A stretch of DNA of 64,000 bases from Megalonaias nervosa. Taxonomy: Eukaryota > Mollusca > Bivalvia > Unionida > Unionidae. The stretch is from positions 1 to 64,000 of the forward strand of contig JAECUM010031248.1 in NCBI GenBank assembly GCA_016617855.1. Reading direction: 5' to 3'. A program made the position numbers and the translations under genes. Shown here piece after piece: positions 36,501 to 51,500 of this stretch. The stretch's first letter is position 1, and the number at the start of each line of letters is the position of its first letter. The notes below the pieces were generated by a model. It was not told where the DNA came from, did not search any database, and saw nothing but the letters and a program-made list of their open reading frames with translations.

Positions 36501-39500
36501 TGACATGTTAACAAGTCTTTTGTGGTTGTTGTTTTTCTTTTGGGGTTTAACACCATTTCTCAGCAAAAGATAAGCTATATAGGGCAGCTAGTAGAACTCG
36601 TGGAGGATGAACATGAAAAAATACTGGTAAAAACCATCACCCTATGGGAAGCTACTGGCAACTTTCTCACTTATCTACATTGACTGAGCCTGAGACTCAA
36701 AGCCACACAGAGAGAGTTGAGATGGCAGTAATTAGTAAAGATGACCGCTTTAGACCACTTGGCCACAAAGGGACCCACAAGTCTTTGTGGCATAAATGGC
36801 TTTTTATGACTATCACAAGGGTGTGACAAAGAATTAAAGTCTTAAATGGTAAGTATTTACACAGAACTTGTTTCTAGTATGAAATGAAAAAATGTTGAGG
36901 AAGTACCAAGTATATAAAGTACCTGTGGCGTTTGATCCTCAAGTAATTTTATTATTGCTGGCACAATCTTGGAAAACTGGAGGCATCTTGCTCCATATCT
37001 AAAAAAGAAAAATCATGGTGATAATATTAAACTCCATTAAAAATATAAACATTTCTATTATCAGAGGCAATAGTCATTTTTAATTTTTCTAAAAGCAAAG
37101 TTAGATAAATTAGATAAGATAAGTTCTGAGTTAGACAAAGGCATACTGCATCCATATCTATCAAATCCAGAGGACACAAGTACCTTAATTTGTAATTTAT
37201 ACTCAAATGAGGTAATGTGAGGCATCAAGTGTCCAAATTCATAAGAAGATCCAAGAATGCTATCAATTTACCATTCAGGTTTGAAATTCTACTGGCTAAA
37301 AAACACTTCCAGGAATCCAGGATAAAAATGTTTTCTTCATTTTAACTACATATTATTGAACTAAACCCAATATTCTTGTGAAACTCAAAGAAAACACATC
37401 TGGCCAAAAAAATATTTTCTTACATGTTTGAGTTAGCATATAGTACTGCTATAATACTATTATAGTGGGAAAATATCCATGTACATATGGTCATCTTTTC
37501 CGGAGAAGAAGCCAGATAAACCTTGTCAGAGCAACCATCAAGGTTTTGGAAGTGACTTTCAAGGTTTTGGAGGTCACTATAATATACTTATAACTATAGA
37601 ATGCCCAGAAGGTTAAAAATCACTACTATGGTGGGACAATCTTGTCAATGGGTATTTTTTTTTTTGTATAACTGAACCAGAAAAGATATTAACCCTCCAA
37701 AAGTCCATGTTCAAAAGTGTTTTCATGGCATAAAATTTAAATCATCTACATGGACAGGAGTGTAATCTGCTAACAAAATTGCAAGGACAGATGAAAAACA
37801 GATGGATGGACACGAATGTAATTTGGCTAACAAAATTGCAAGGACAGATGAAAAATAAATGCAAGGACAGAACTGTAATCTGGCTAACAAAAATTGCAAG
37901 TCATACGACTGTAATCTGGCTAACAAGATTCCAAGAACAGATGATTGGACAGGACTGGACCAAATCAAGAAAAAATTCCTTTTGCACCAAAAAAAAAGGA
38001 AACCAAATCAAGTTTAATTTAATGAATTCATTAATTTCACAAGTTCAGGATATATACAATTATACATGACTTTTGTTCATCAGATGTAACATTTATAAAA
38101 CAAGATAAATTATATGCCATGTCTGCAAAGATTTAACCATACTTTTAATATCATTAGGTGACATAGTCAGATGTTACATCACAGTATAACATATAGGCTT
38201 TTTGTAATGTGCCATAATTGGGTTAAAACATTTTTTGCCCCCAAACCCAAGACCCTTAGATTCCAACACTCTACCAAATGAGCCACCATGACATACCAAA
38301 ACAAATGCAAAAGGGGCAAACTGTACTATCCTTTGTTTATGCCCATTACTATGTACATGTGTCTCCTCAAATTTTTCATTTATGTCACTTTGTTGGCAGT
38401 TCAATGTATTCCATGGAAAAACTGCCTGCTACATTTTGTAATAGATGATAAAAAACCGAACTACTTACGTGTTTATAGTATTTATAAGGCAAATTAGAAC
38501 ACCTTCTCTCACATGCCACAACTTGTGTTGAAAAGCACCTGCCATTCTCTCAAAAACATACTGAAATGAAAAAGATTATTGATACAAACTTGCACACAGA
38601 AACTGGAACATATAAAAATGCACTACATCATTATCATCATTATTATCATGTCCTTGTCAGTATTATTATTATCACTGCCAATTATTATCAGTCATCATGG
38701 CCATTATCACTGTCATCATAATCACTGTCAATATCATCATGTGTCAATCTCCACTTGTCAGAAAAATTTCTGTCCATAAAGAAAACTCAATAAAAGAGTC
38801 TGCTTCAACATTTAAACAATAACCAACCAAGAGTCTTACTGACTGTGATGGTGAATCCCACAGACCTGTGGTTCCCAGCTCCCAAGTTGAGACCCAAATC
38901 AGGGTCATGAAGACATTCTGAAGGGTAACTGAGGGTCACCAGGATTATATGGAAACAGAGTCATGAAACTCAGAAAAAGTTTTCTAGGGTCACAACAAAA
39001 AAAGCTTGGCAACAACTGCCACAAAAAATGTACACATTTTACATACCTGTGGGGTGGAAGCTGGCATCATCAACTTCAGTAATAACTGCTGAGCTTGATC
39101 CCTAACCTGCAAAACACAAAAAAAAAAGTTTTCAAAAAAAGTTTGATCTATTATGTAAATGTTATGCTCTAACTGACTGAATATCCAAATATACATTTAA
39201 ATCAATACTACAGTTTTTTATGCCAGTATAACATCTTATTTTAGCAACAATGTGTAACAATTAGGGCAAATCTTGAATTCAGGGCTGATAACTGCAAAAT
39301 TCCCAATCCTAAGATGACCATGCTAACTAGACAGCATAGCATTTTCTATAACATTAAAGATTTTATTTTCAAACTTCATCACTTTATTATCAAGCAATTT
39401 TATATCCATGGCACAAATTTTATGAAACTTGGGTGAAAGATATTCATTTTACATCTTAAATTCATATTATATAGTGAAATTCATGTTACAAAGTAAATTA

Positions 39501-42500
39501 ACCAAGGTGTCAGATCATGAGTGAACCATTCAACAATGAAAATTTATTTTTTCCACAAAACCATGAATATTGATACCAAATATAAACAGCACATAACAAC
39601 TGACAGACAGCTGACAGTAGGCAGGTGGAATCTGGATATTTAACAAGTGTGGTTTCACTAATACAAATATCCATTTAACCAGTTGTTTTGGACACAGTAA
39701 TAGCACAAGTTATATTACAACCACCATTACAGTCAAAAAAGCATCAACAGCGCCCCTTGTAATCCTTAAAGTGCAAAAGTGATCAATCATTAATAGTTCT
39801 GGCATTGATTAATGTCTCTCGTTATCTCATGATCTACACATGTTACTGGTTAAGGCCTGGTGCTAGTAATGTCTCTCCATATCTCATTATCCATAGAAGA
39901 ATTATTGGGTCAGGTGTGGTGCTAGTAAACACTCTCATGATCTCACTATCTGCTGCTGATGGAAGTGCTACTGGCTCAGGCTTGGTGTGTTTAATGTCTC
40001 TCCTTATCTCATTATCTACTGCTGATAGAAAGATAAAAAGGCTACTGTTTCAGTACTAGTACTATTAGTTTCATATGTAATGCACCTTGGTGGGACTTAC
40101 TCTCACAAACTTGTTTAAACTATATGCAATATGCAATAACTTCATGCTTTTAAAAAAATCAGAAAATACTGTTTTGATTTTTGCGTCAAATTTGATATCT
40201 TTTAAGAAATAGGTTACATAAATTTGAAAATTTCTTATAAATTATAAAAGATTTTTGCAAGCAAATGAAAGTGGGCTGAGTTCAGGGCTAGTATGGAAAT
40301 GTACATTTGTTTTCTGTCTCAATGTTCTATTATACAACATACAGGAAAAACCATTTTTCCATTCATCAACAAGAGTACCATGAATGGCATGATAATAGTG
40401 TTGGAACAATTTAGATTCCTTCAGTCACAGTTACCTAGACTTTTGACCATTTGACTCAGACTAAGTTTGATAACTATAGGTAGTATGGAATTCAAGTTAT
40501 TGTGCAGAAATTAAATTGGTAACAGAGAGATGAATGGATGGCAAACATCACATCATAACATGCTCTGCCTAATAGCAGATGTATAAAAATAGTTACTAAA
40601 AGATATGATGACCACATGTCAAACTCATGCTGTAGATCACTGTTGCTAGACTATGTTACCTAGCAATATTAAATAAAATGAAGAAATGTTTTAGTGGAAA
40701 CCCATGTTGATAAAACCATCACTTCAAGAACAGAAGTTAAAAGATTTTGAAGATCACTTCTCCTTGTGACCATCTGTAGGGTCAAATCAGCACCGTTTTC
40801 AAATCAGACCACCAATTATAATACAGCCAGATCACTAACCTACTGGTGGGGTAATCAAAACCAGAGTACTAAATACTGTGAGATTCACCCATTGGACTCT
40901 TAGTGTAAGGCTATGTTATTAAACGCAGACCAGGAAGTGACCTGCCTCGGAACACTTGCTCACAAGAGTGCTACAAAACACCTGTTTTTCAAGTCTGAAA
41001 ACAATTTCTCTACTCTAATGAATGGAGGCATGTGCGGTTTATATGCCATCCTAATGAAGAATGTATCTTAATTTTTATTATTACATCAATATCAAGTTCT
41101 ATGGGAAATGAACTGGTGATCTGATACCTACAGGGCAGATGTAGTTTGTGCATCCATGGCAACTACATCTCTGCATTCCTTTCAGTGTCATCCGTTCATT
41201 GATGACAAATTACAATACAGTGGATCATTTCCAGACTTATGCAACAAATTCCCTTTCCTATATCATCACGGATCTTTGTTGCAGATTTCCTGTACGTTCT
41301 CTTATCAATGGACCCAACAGTAAATTAATGAATGTATTACCTTTTTAATCACACAAAACCCCACAAATATTTTATGTTATGTTCCATGGTGTTTTATAAA
41401 TTGCTAAATTTTCATCTAATTTTAAACTATCTGTGTCAAGGTATTAGTTGGAGTGGAAAAGTTACCTCCCTTAGACAATGTCTTAACTTGAAAATGGTAC
41501 ATGTATTTTAAATTTTTTTAGATGCACATGAGTATGGCAAACAGGGAATTAAGAAAACCATGAGACAAAGTATTAAAATTAATGCATTTATTCAGTTACC
41601 TACATCTACAATGTATGACCATGATAAACATTTCTTGCAATGCAACATTATTTTTATCACTTGTCAGCATTACATAAGTGTTTATTATTATCAGCGTGTT
41701 TTGCACAGAATACTGCCCAAATTAGTGTAGTGCAAATGACATTATTAGCGAGTAGTAAAAAAATTATATGTGCAGAATTCATTTACACTGTATTCAAAGC
41801 TGCACTCTATCAGTGGCACTTCATGCCATCAACAAAGTGATTTTCATCAAAAAGGTTACTTTGTTCATGAATCTATCAAAAAACACCAGCTGAGGAATGA
41901 CATTCCTACTATGAACTATGCAATGATCAGTCAGGAAGTATATGTACGCACAATAACTAACAGCAATCAGAATGTGTCAAGCTTCAATGTTATTTTTAGG
42001 ACTGATGCATTAAAACAAACATTAACTTCTGAATGAACATGTTTCTTGTTGCAGCAAAACTAAACACTATAAAACATAAGATATTTTGTGTGAAATGTGA
42101 TTTTTTACTTGCAATATGAACTGAGAAACACAGTGAGGATAAGTTGTGATATTTTTTGCAAAAACTTGGTTTCTAGAGGTATATGAAGAAAACAATATAA
42201 ATTTTGGTATTTTTCCCTGCATCTTTTGATAGCACAAAGAATAGAAATCTATTGCAGCTATGAAATGTTTAACAAAAGTTCTACTACACTACAGGTTTTC
42301 TTTTTTTTTAAAATGCATCTTTTATATTTCTGTAACAAATAAGTTGTTGTTTTGGGTTTAATGCCATTTCTTATCACAAGATAGGCCATACATGGCGGCC
42401 AGTATAACAGAAGAACCCGAGAAAACCCCAGTAAGAATCATCGACCCTTGTGAAGCTACTAGGCAGCTTTCTCACATACCCACATTGGCTGAACATGAAT

Positions 42501-45500
42501 AAATAAGTTTATAATGGTTAAAATGAAAGAGCGAAAGGGTATGCATAACTTTTGTTCAATGTACCATATAACTTTATTTGTAAACTCAGAAAGTTCATCT
42601 ACTGACAAAATTCTGCAAAAAAAAATTGATACCATACTTTATTCAAAAGTAAGTAAATTGCTGCTTGGAAATGCTTTTTATACTTGAAAAAAAAGTTATG
42701 TTATTAATTAGAGTGTTAACCTGCTATTAACGTGCTTTCTTATATTCTTATTATTTCTACTTCTGCAGTCCAACTTGGTCATAATTGATATAAATGAACT
42801 AAAATGCTTCACAAATTTTATAGACTGGAGGTCAAATGAGCCAGCATTGCTGCAGTAATCAAAATGAACAAGTTTGAAATATTTGTGATGACCCTAGAAT
42901 TAACATGAATGGAAATAATTGAGATTATAACCTCCAAAGCCAAACCTCTTCCACCTACAGTTCAGAGCAAATAATGAAGGTCTACAAGGGATACCCCTTA
43001 AAACCATGAAAATATCAAGCCACATATTAATAAAAATCACTGCATTCGGCGATGGATTTTAAACACCTGGCAATATACTCATTTCACAACTAAGTATACA
43101 TATAGTAGGCATCTCAATTCAATTTCAAAAGATGATGATTTATGCAATAACAGGGGGAAAATAATTTCCCCATCAACATTTATTAACTGGCTCCAACCTT
43201 TATTATGTGCTGTGTAATTCAACCTGAGAGTCCAAAGTTTGTCAAGTGACTATAAGCTTACTTTTGGTTCCCAAAGATTCAAAGCTGTTTGAGGGGGAGG
43301 GTGGCCTTTCTTGAGAGAAATGTCTGGCTCAGAAAAACCTTGAAAACATTTTCCCCTGATTTCCAGCACAAAAAAGAGCTATTATATCAATTATACCAGT
43401 GGAAAAAAATTAATCATCTTTGGATAAATGAAGAAAACTGCTGCTCAAAAGAAAATCTGGGCACCCCCTCCAATGGTCAGTCTCTTATGGACATAATTTC
43501 AGTAATTTCACCATACTGGCTTAATTGCTAAACCCTGTCTACATATTCATTTTAAACATGTTCTTTGACATGTTTTTCATGCCAACGTCTTAAAAAGGAT
43601 AACTGGATGAAAATGTAACAGGTTAACTATCAAACATTATTTATTTGACATTCAAGAACAGTGTTCCAGTGTGTCATTTGGACTGAAACAATGTACTGTT
43701 CCAAATGAAGCTTTATGTACCACAATTGAAAACTAACCATATAAGTTTAACTCCTACTGAAAATATTTGATATATTTTCTTTTTTAAATCACTTTCGTCC
43801 TAAATTTGATAATTAAACTCACCCCAGATGACCAAACCAGTAATCATATTTATATATGAGCTGCTGTCAAAAAGAAATTTAAAAAAATTAAGTCTGCATC
43901 TAAAATGTGGGTGTACAGTATAGGCAAACATGTGTCTATATTGCTTTTCAGTTCCAGTGTTTTATCTACCCATGCATCATGCGTCAAATATGCAGAATTT
44001 TCCGATTTGACACACAGAAGTCGACGACGGTACGTAAATTGACGCACCCCAATGTTATGTTTCGCTGATTAACACAAAACAAACGTTTGGTCTAAAAATC
44101 GTTCCTGGTACGTAAATTGACGCACCCAATTGTTATGTTTTGCTGGTTAACACAAAATAAAGGTTTGGTCTAACTACTTCATTGGCTAGATTACAACTCG
44201 CTCAAACAGAGAAAACACTCGCACATCAGTTTCTTATGCTGATGTCATCATAATACATAGGATTACAACTGAGTGTGGAGCCTGGAGCTGACCTTATGTG
44301 ACCTGTAACTGTCACATCATTTGTAGCAACAGGATGTTAGAACAATAAATCACCACAAACAAGAAAGAGGCAAAAAATAAACATGTGATTTTACAGTGAT
44401 TCTCACCAGAAACTATTATTTTATGCGCATCCTTGTCGCGCAAAGAAGCAACAATTTCCATTCCATCAATTATATGCCTTGCATTGTTCCAAGATACTAT
44501 CAATGTTCGAATGAAAATGGCATCCAAGGTAAAAAAAAAAAAAAAAAATTAAAATAGATCCGAAACCAACGAAATTATCATTTGGACTACGTTTTTACAA
44601 CCGACCGTCGATAATAGTATTGTTATCGAACCAGTGGAACCTTCATCATCTTAAGATGAGGTAACGGTTACATGTAAGATAAAACATAATTTTGTGCAAC
44701 AATGGTTGAAAACATACAGCTGGCTACATTTTCAAAAAGAAGTTAAGTCGAGTGAAGAATGTGACAGTGAAGACGCCTTTATGTTTTGCTATATATGTAC
44801 AGAGGCTAAAATAAACCTTGATGACCAAATGTGCAAAAAAACAATAACTTTCATAACAGTACACTGGGAAGGCATCCTGGGTTGCCAGAAAACAAACTGT
44901 TGATTGAACTCCAAATACTATCCAAATTTGTGAATGGCATTTTGTCCAAGTCTCAATATATCTTGATTCCGAGGTCACGTGCACTGCTTATTCCGCTACA
45001 CTCGGAAATGAACACAATTATGAAACCTAAAATTGTTTACTTCATGTACTCTTATAAACGACCACAAGTACATCTCTGGGTCTTTCTGCCTCTGAATTCA
45101 ATCACTGTAAATATCAGTATATTTTTCTACCCAGCCGCCAGTCAAAGCCTTTGAACTTGCTGCCCAGCTATTGCATCATGCTCTTTTGACATACTCTTAT
45201 AATGGTGACATGTACATCAGGAGGTCTTTCAGCCCCTTAATTCTGTCACTATAAATATCAGCACATTTTTCCACCCTGCCACCAGTCAGTCTTTGAACTT
45301 TCTGCAAAGTTATTGCATCATGGTCTTTTTGATGTACTCTTATAATGACAACATGTATATCAAGGGGTCTTTCAGCCACTGAATTCTGTAACTGTAAATA
45401 TTAGCACAGCTAAGTGATCAATACATTTTCTCACTAAGCAGGTGGCTGAAGCAGGACTGTTAAGTCTTTGAATTTTGCCGCCCACCTATTACATGTGTAC

Positions 45501-48500
45501 AGAGGACTCCTGCCTAAGTGATTTTCTGCGTCACAGATAAAAAATTGGCGTCCAATACGCATTAAGCGTTTCCGAGACCTCTGGAAGGTTCACAACATCA
45601 GGCAGATTTTAATGCAGTTTTACAAACAAGACATAGCAGCGAAAGCGCTACTTAAGTGTGTACATTGGCTGAGTGTTAAGACATCCCTTTCTTAAAATAC
45701 AAATCTCTTCTTAATTTAATACACGACTTAACAGCTAAAGAAATTGATGCCATTGGCATTTTGAAGAATTCTGCTGTTCCATATAACTTGGCTACTACCT
45801 GTTCAGAGGTACTGGAGAGCCTATCAAAACGTTGTTGAGGATAATCTTATACGTGACTTGCAAAATTCGTCATTTGTGTCAGCAATGGCAGATGAAAGTA
45901 CTGACATAGCCAACAACAGACACCTTGTCATACATGCTCCGATTATTTCTGATGATATGAAACCATCAACAAGATTTTTAACAAATATAGAATGTTCAGA
46001 TGCTTCTGGCAAAGGAATTGCCTTATTGGCTTTAGTCACATTATGTAACTAATATTTTTGTCGTGAATTTAAACAATATAATTATTTTTTAAAAACTACT
46101 TTAGACTGATCATCAGCTTGAATAGGACTCATAGGTTTGGATTTTGAGTCACTGTTTTTGCCTTGATGAGTCAAATGACTTAAATGAAGCCATTTGTAGA
46201 TAAAACACTGCAGTTCTTAAGAAAATGTGTAACATTTTTATTTATATTTGATGAGCAAGTAATACACAGAGGCTGAACTATCGTGGATATCATTGTTTTA
46301 TTTCACTGTGTGGGATATGTTATGCAAATAATCATAAAGTAATGAGGGAAGGGTCAAACTGAAAAAAAATACAGCAGCATTTCTTGTTGTCTTTATTTTA
46401 ATATATAATTAGTTCATGCAATCATGTAACATACTGCTTCAGCATCTTTCTTCTCCTATGAATCCACAAATACTTAGGTGCAATTTATTTTTGTTTCTTT
46501 GTTTAAAAGCAGAATCTCTTTCTCTTTTAGATACAGTAAATCTCTGCATCATTTAATTTTTTTCATGGTGTTTTTTTTTTCCTGCTCAGAAATTTATCTT
46601 TCATCTTTCACTATACATGCATGTCAATACAATTTAGTGGTTTATTAACTGGCATCATCCACAACATAAAAAGATCACTGCACTGTCTATCTCAGTTGAC
46701 AAGTAAGTTAAATGTGATGCAGTAAAATCCAATATTACATAATTATATTGCTGTGATGATCCAGCTGGGGGAACAAAATTTGATTTGTCCACTATTAGTC
46801 ATAATCATTCCTGTTTCTGGCCTGTGACAGAAAAAACATGGACAGATTCATTTACACCAAGTAAATGTGGATTTTCATATCCTGAATCTGCAATATAAAA
46901 CCATGCCAAATTCAGTTAAAATCCAACAAACCAGAGATCTTGGAAACGCTTAATTATGCATATTTGGACGCAAATTTTTTATTTGGGACGCAGAAAATCA
47001 CCCACACAGATGTCCTCCATACGCACGTTTTTGCTGCAAACAGGAAAATTTCGCGGGAGAATAAATATGTTCTAATCACTATGAAAACTGAAGCAATGCT
47101 TTTATTTTAGTTTGTTACTGACTTCTTTGATCAAAGGTCGCCGGCTTGCTTTGATGAAGTGCATGTGTTATTGAAGGCGCTGCTAAAGGCTCCCTTTGAA
47201 GGACCAAACAAATACCTGTTTGTTATTGCTGCGGCAATATCAAATAATTGTAGAAAATTGAGACAATTTTTTTTTTACATTTCCTTAGTATATATCGTGC
47301 TTCAGAGGTAATCAGTTTTCTTTGAAGTTGCAGCAAAACTATTTTTTCTGGGTTTTTTTTGTTTTGTTTTTTTATTTAAATTGCTGTCGTCTGGTCGACT
47401 GTAGTCATTTCACATTCCCGCCCTCAGAGGTGGTTGATTGTAGCTAGTCAGTTGCATGGCTATTTTGATTATATTACAGCATACAGTACCAAGGCCAGAT
47501 ATCAGCGTAAGCGGATTATGATATAACAATGCACTGTTAGGGTGGTTTGTCAATATGAAACAAGGATTTATTTATGTAACAATAGATTCCAGTGCATTTT
47601 TATATCCAAGTTTGCAGTTTCCTGTCACGGTGCCTTTGAATTTCTCCACTCCAAACCCAAGACTGTATATACAGTTTTTATCAGCCAAAATTGTTGTTGC
47701 CAAAAATATCGCCAGATGGTATATTTTGTCGCCAATAAGGAAAACAAAATCGCAATTTGCGACATTGGCGAAGCCCAGCGCAATCACTGTTATTGATTTC
47801 ATTTCCGATTGTAGCTATATAAATGTTGCCTGCGAACTCGAAATCAAGAGACTTGGACAAAATGCCGTTTGCAAATTTAGACAAGCATTTTGGGGTTAAA
47901 CAGAAAAATGAAGATTTCAATGAGATTCAGAACTGTGCTAAAGTTGCTAGAACTGATAGTTCGGATGCGACAGTAGCCAAGTGTAAGAAAGTATGTGATG
48001 CTGGCTTAGTGTTTGGAATCAAAGCTTTCCTTGGAGTGACAAAATTCATTCTGATGGACAACCAAGAGCTATATGCCAGTGGTGTAAAGAATGTGGGAAA
48101 TTAAACTCGATGGCAACTACTGGTTCTTCATATCTGCAAAGTTCCACATTTTCTAAGCATAAGGCATCTAGAGACCACCTACTTGCTGCTGAGGCTCATC
48201 AAAGCCAAGCATCTGAAAATTTTGTGAAATGCGACATAGACAAAAGTGAACTATACTGTAGTTAAGAATAAGATATTTGTACATTATATCAATTTTAATA
48301 CATACTTTTTTAAAGAATAATAAATAATTACCAATAAATAAAACAGACAAAGTTTTGTGTCTGTTTACTCCTAGCATTTTAATGCACATTTAGCCACTTC
48401 AACATGCTTCTGGGAGGGGACTGCAACTTTTGCTGGTGGGACTCCTATTTTTACCAAATTAGGAGTCCTGGACTCCTAGTTTTAAAATCCTAGTGAGACC

Positions 48501-51500
48501 TCTGACAAACATTAGTAAAGTTATGCTGTGGAAACTAAGTCAGAAAGACAAGCAATCAGAGGCCATAACTTCTATATATGCTAACACGGATGGAAATCAA
48601 ACACTTTTTTGAGGTGTCATAAATATATAACTGTGACAACAATTTCCAATTAATATTGGAGAAAGCAAATTGTTGACCTAAAGATGGACAGACAGATTGT
48701 GCCCTGCACACTTCATCAAGTTGGGACCTAACAATGAAAATTGTACTGACTGAGTGTTCATCCATACCTGGTCTTTGGCATCTCCAAGACGATCTACTAC
48801 CACAGTCAACACTGTAATGAAATTTGTATTAACATTTAGTAATAATATGCTTCAAAGGTAAACATTTGTTCACACATTTATATATTAGTACATTGAATGC
48901 AATTTTTATGCCTGAGGAACATTTCTGTACATACCAGCATCACTTTCAATATCTAATGATATCAGCATTGATGAACAGATGAGCTGCTGATATCGGAATT
49001 AAAAAAAACTTTTTTCCTCCTACTCGCCAATTTGGGCAAGTTACTATCTCTTTCTTAAGTAATTTTTAGCCACTATTTTGTCTTAAACTTTTATTTTTAT
49101 CTGTATTTTTTTCTGTCATGAAAAATTGCCACATGATTAGCAATGGTTGACAAAGTTAATGTAATCTAATTCAATTCTGAGCAATGTCATATTGCCAGTA
49201 TGCATGGTATGGCTGCTGCTGTAATATTATGCATAGTACGGTAATCTGATTCTGAGATAACCAATCAAAATGATCATACTATGATATTATGCATCATAAT
49301 CTATTTTGAAATAAGCAATCAAAATGATCATACTATGACATTATGCATTGTAATCTAATTTTTAAATAAGCAATCAAAATGATCATACTATGACATTATG
49401 CATTGTAATCTAATTTTTAAATAAGCAATCAAAATGATAAAAACTATGATATTATGCATAGTAATCTGATTCTGAGAAAACTAATCAAAATGATCATACT
49501 ATGATCATCTCAAAGAGCTACGATTACAAACTCATTTTTGTTCAAAATTGGTACTTGTTTATCAAGCAAGTGCAGATGAACTTCTTGTCTGATACATTTT
49601 TTTACTTGCATTTGTGGATGGCAAGTGCCAATTTTATTCACTGCTGCTGAACAATTGGCAAATTAATAATTCCACCATACCAATCAACTTTGGTTAGCAA
49701 TGCAACAATACCTTCCAGTGAGTGCACTGTATTACATAATACAGCTAATGTGAGAGAAAACACTGGCAGTGTCTCACAAAATAGACCGATAAATATGAAC
49801 AGAATATAGTTACTTTCAAAGAATTGATAACTCCCAAATTACTGACTGGATTTAGGTCAAATTCTGAAGGTAGCTTTTGAAATATAAAAATTATGGTCAG
49901 CAGAGCAAACTGCATAATTACTAGCTGCATTCAAGTTTTTCCTCATATTTAACAACAGTAAAGGGAACAAACAATAAATTTGCTCTTTTGCTTTAGTGCA
50001 AATACTACTCAGATGGTATAATGTAAAATGTCTTATGAATACTACTGAGACGGTACAATGTAAAATACCTTAGGAATACTATTCAGATGGTACAATGTAA
50101 AATACCTTAGGAATACTATTCGATGGTACAATGTAAAATGTCTTTGGTACAATGTAAAATGTCTTATGAATACTACTCAGATGGTACAATGTAAAATGTC
50201 TCATGAATACTACTCAGATGGTACAATGTAAAATGTCCTATGAATACTATTCATATGGTACAATGTAAAATGTCTTATGAATACTACTCAGATGGTACAA
50301 TGTAAAATGTCTTATGAATACTACTCAGATGGTACAATGTAAAATGCTATGAATACTACACAGATGGTACAATGTAAAATGTCTTATGAATACTACTCAG
50401 ATGGTACAATGTAAAATACCTTAGGAATACTATTCAGATGGTACAATGTAAAATGTCTTATGAATACTATTCATATGGTACAATGTAAAATGTCTTATGA
50501 GTACTATTTAGATGGTACAATGTAAAATGTTATGAATACTACTCTGATGGTACAATGTAAAATACCTTAGGAATACTATTCAGATGGTACAATGTAAAAT
50601 ACCTTAGGAATACTATTCAGATGGTACAATGTAAAATGTCTTATGAATATTATTCATATGGTACAATGTAAAATGTCTCATGAATACTATTCAGATGGTA
50701 CAATTTAATTATCTTTGGCTAAAAAATGTCTTTCAGTCGGCCAACCAGCCTCTTTTTCATAGCACTTTGTTCCCCCAGGGTAAAAAAAAATAAAAATAAA
50801 TACATACATTTTTCATTAATTATGTGGACTAATGAGTGTAAATTACAAATCCACAATTTACACCTTCTGAATTGATATTTTGTGCTGAAGTTAATGTGTG
50901 ACCTAGCAAAAAATTACGCACCACCTCACCTCAATTGACTAAAGTTTTCTTTACTGCTTTGCCTTACATCACTACAGAATAAGCTAAGATTCCTTTGCTG
51001 AAAGTGTATTTATGGAATGGACAGTTTTATATAAGCAATGGTTCTTAAGCATCACACACAGCCAGAACCTGTAAACAAGAAAAGGAAGAAGCCCTCTTTT
51101 CTTAACTTTTTTAGGCGTAAAGGTGCTGGGGTCAAACAGAAAGTATCATCATGAGGTTTCAAAACATGGCACACTGTCATCTTCATTCAAAAGCTACAGA
51201 TGATAACAATTCTAACAGATCCATTGATATGATGTGCATGGATTCGGACTTAAATTCTTATAATATCTTAAATTGTTCTTGCATTGCAATGACACTGGGG
51301 GAAAAAAAATTACAAGAAAGGAAAGGAAAAACAAGTTGCACCCATCCATAAAAGAATCTGAAATCAAAAGCATATTTCTACATTTTTCTTTCTGTTGCTG
51401 TGCTATTATTCTGGATATGGTTAAAGATTACAATGTTGGAAAAGGTTTCCCACATTTACCATCTTTATTACCAATACAAAATTAATTACAATAAGTTGTT

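Larger units (their letters stand above)
43955..46210 (+). mobile_element. hAT-like DNA element 1, complete copy with perfect 15-bp TIRs and 6-bp TSD
   Basis: The left terminus CAGTGTTTTATCTAC (43955-43969) is the exact reverse complement of the right terminus GTAGATAAAACACTG (46196-46210). The direct repeat CAGTTC flanks both sides (43949-43954 and 46211-46216). Two ~75-bp subterminal repeats carry GGTACGTAAATTGACGCACC (about 44030 and 44108). The interior has a mini first exon (AAAATGGCATCCAAG|GTAAAA, about 44508-44525), a zinc-finger segment (44678-44850), an inverted relic of another element (44853-45583) and a transposase fragment (45584-46050). The first 1.7 kb recurs at 59955-61753. 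It cannot encode an intact transposase, so it was presumably mobilised in trans. It lies in CLASP intron b-c. Confidence 0.85.

Noticed and set aside
50000..50705. CRISPR-like regular repeats
   Set aside because: Units are contiguous without unique spacers and the genome is animal.
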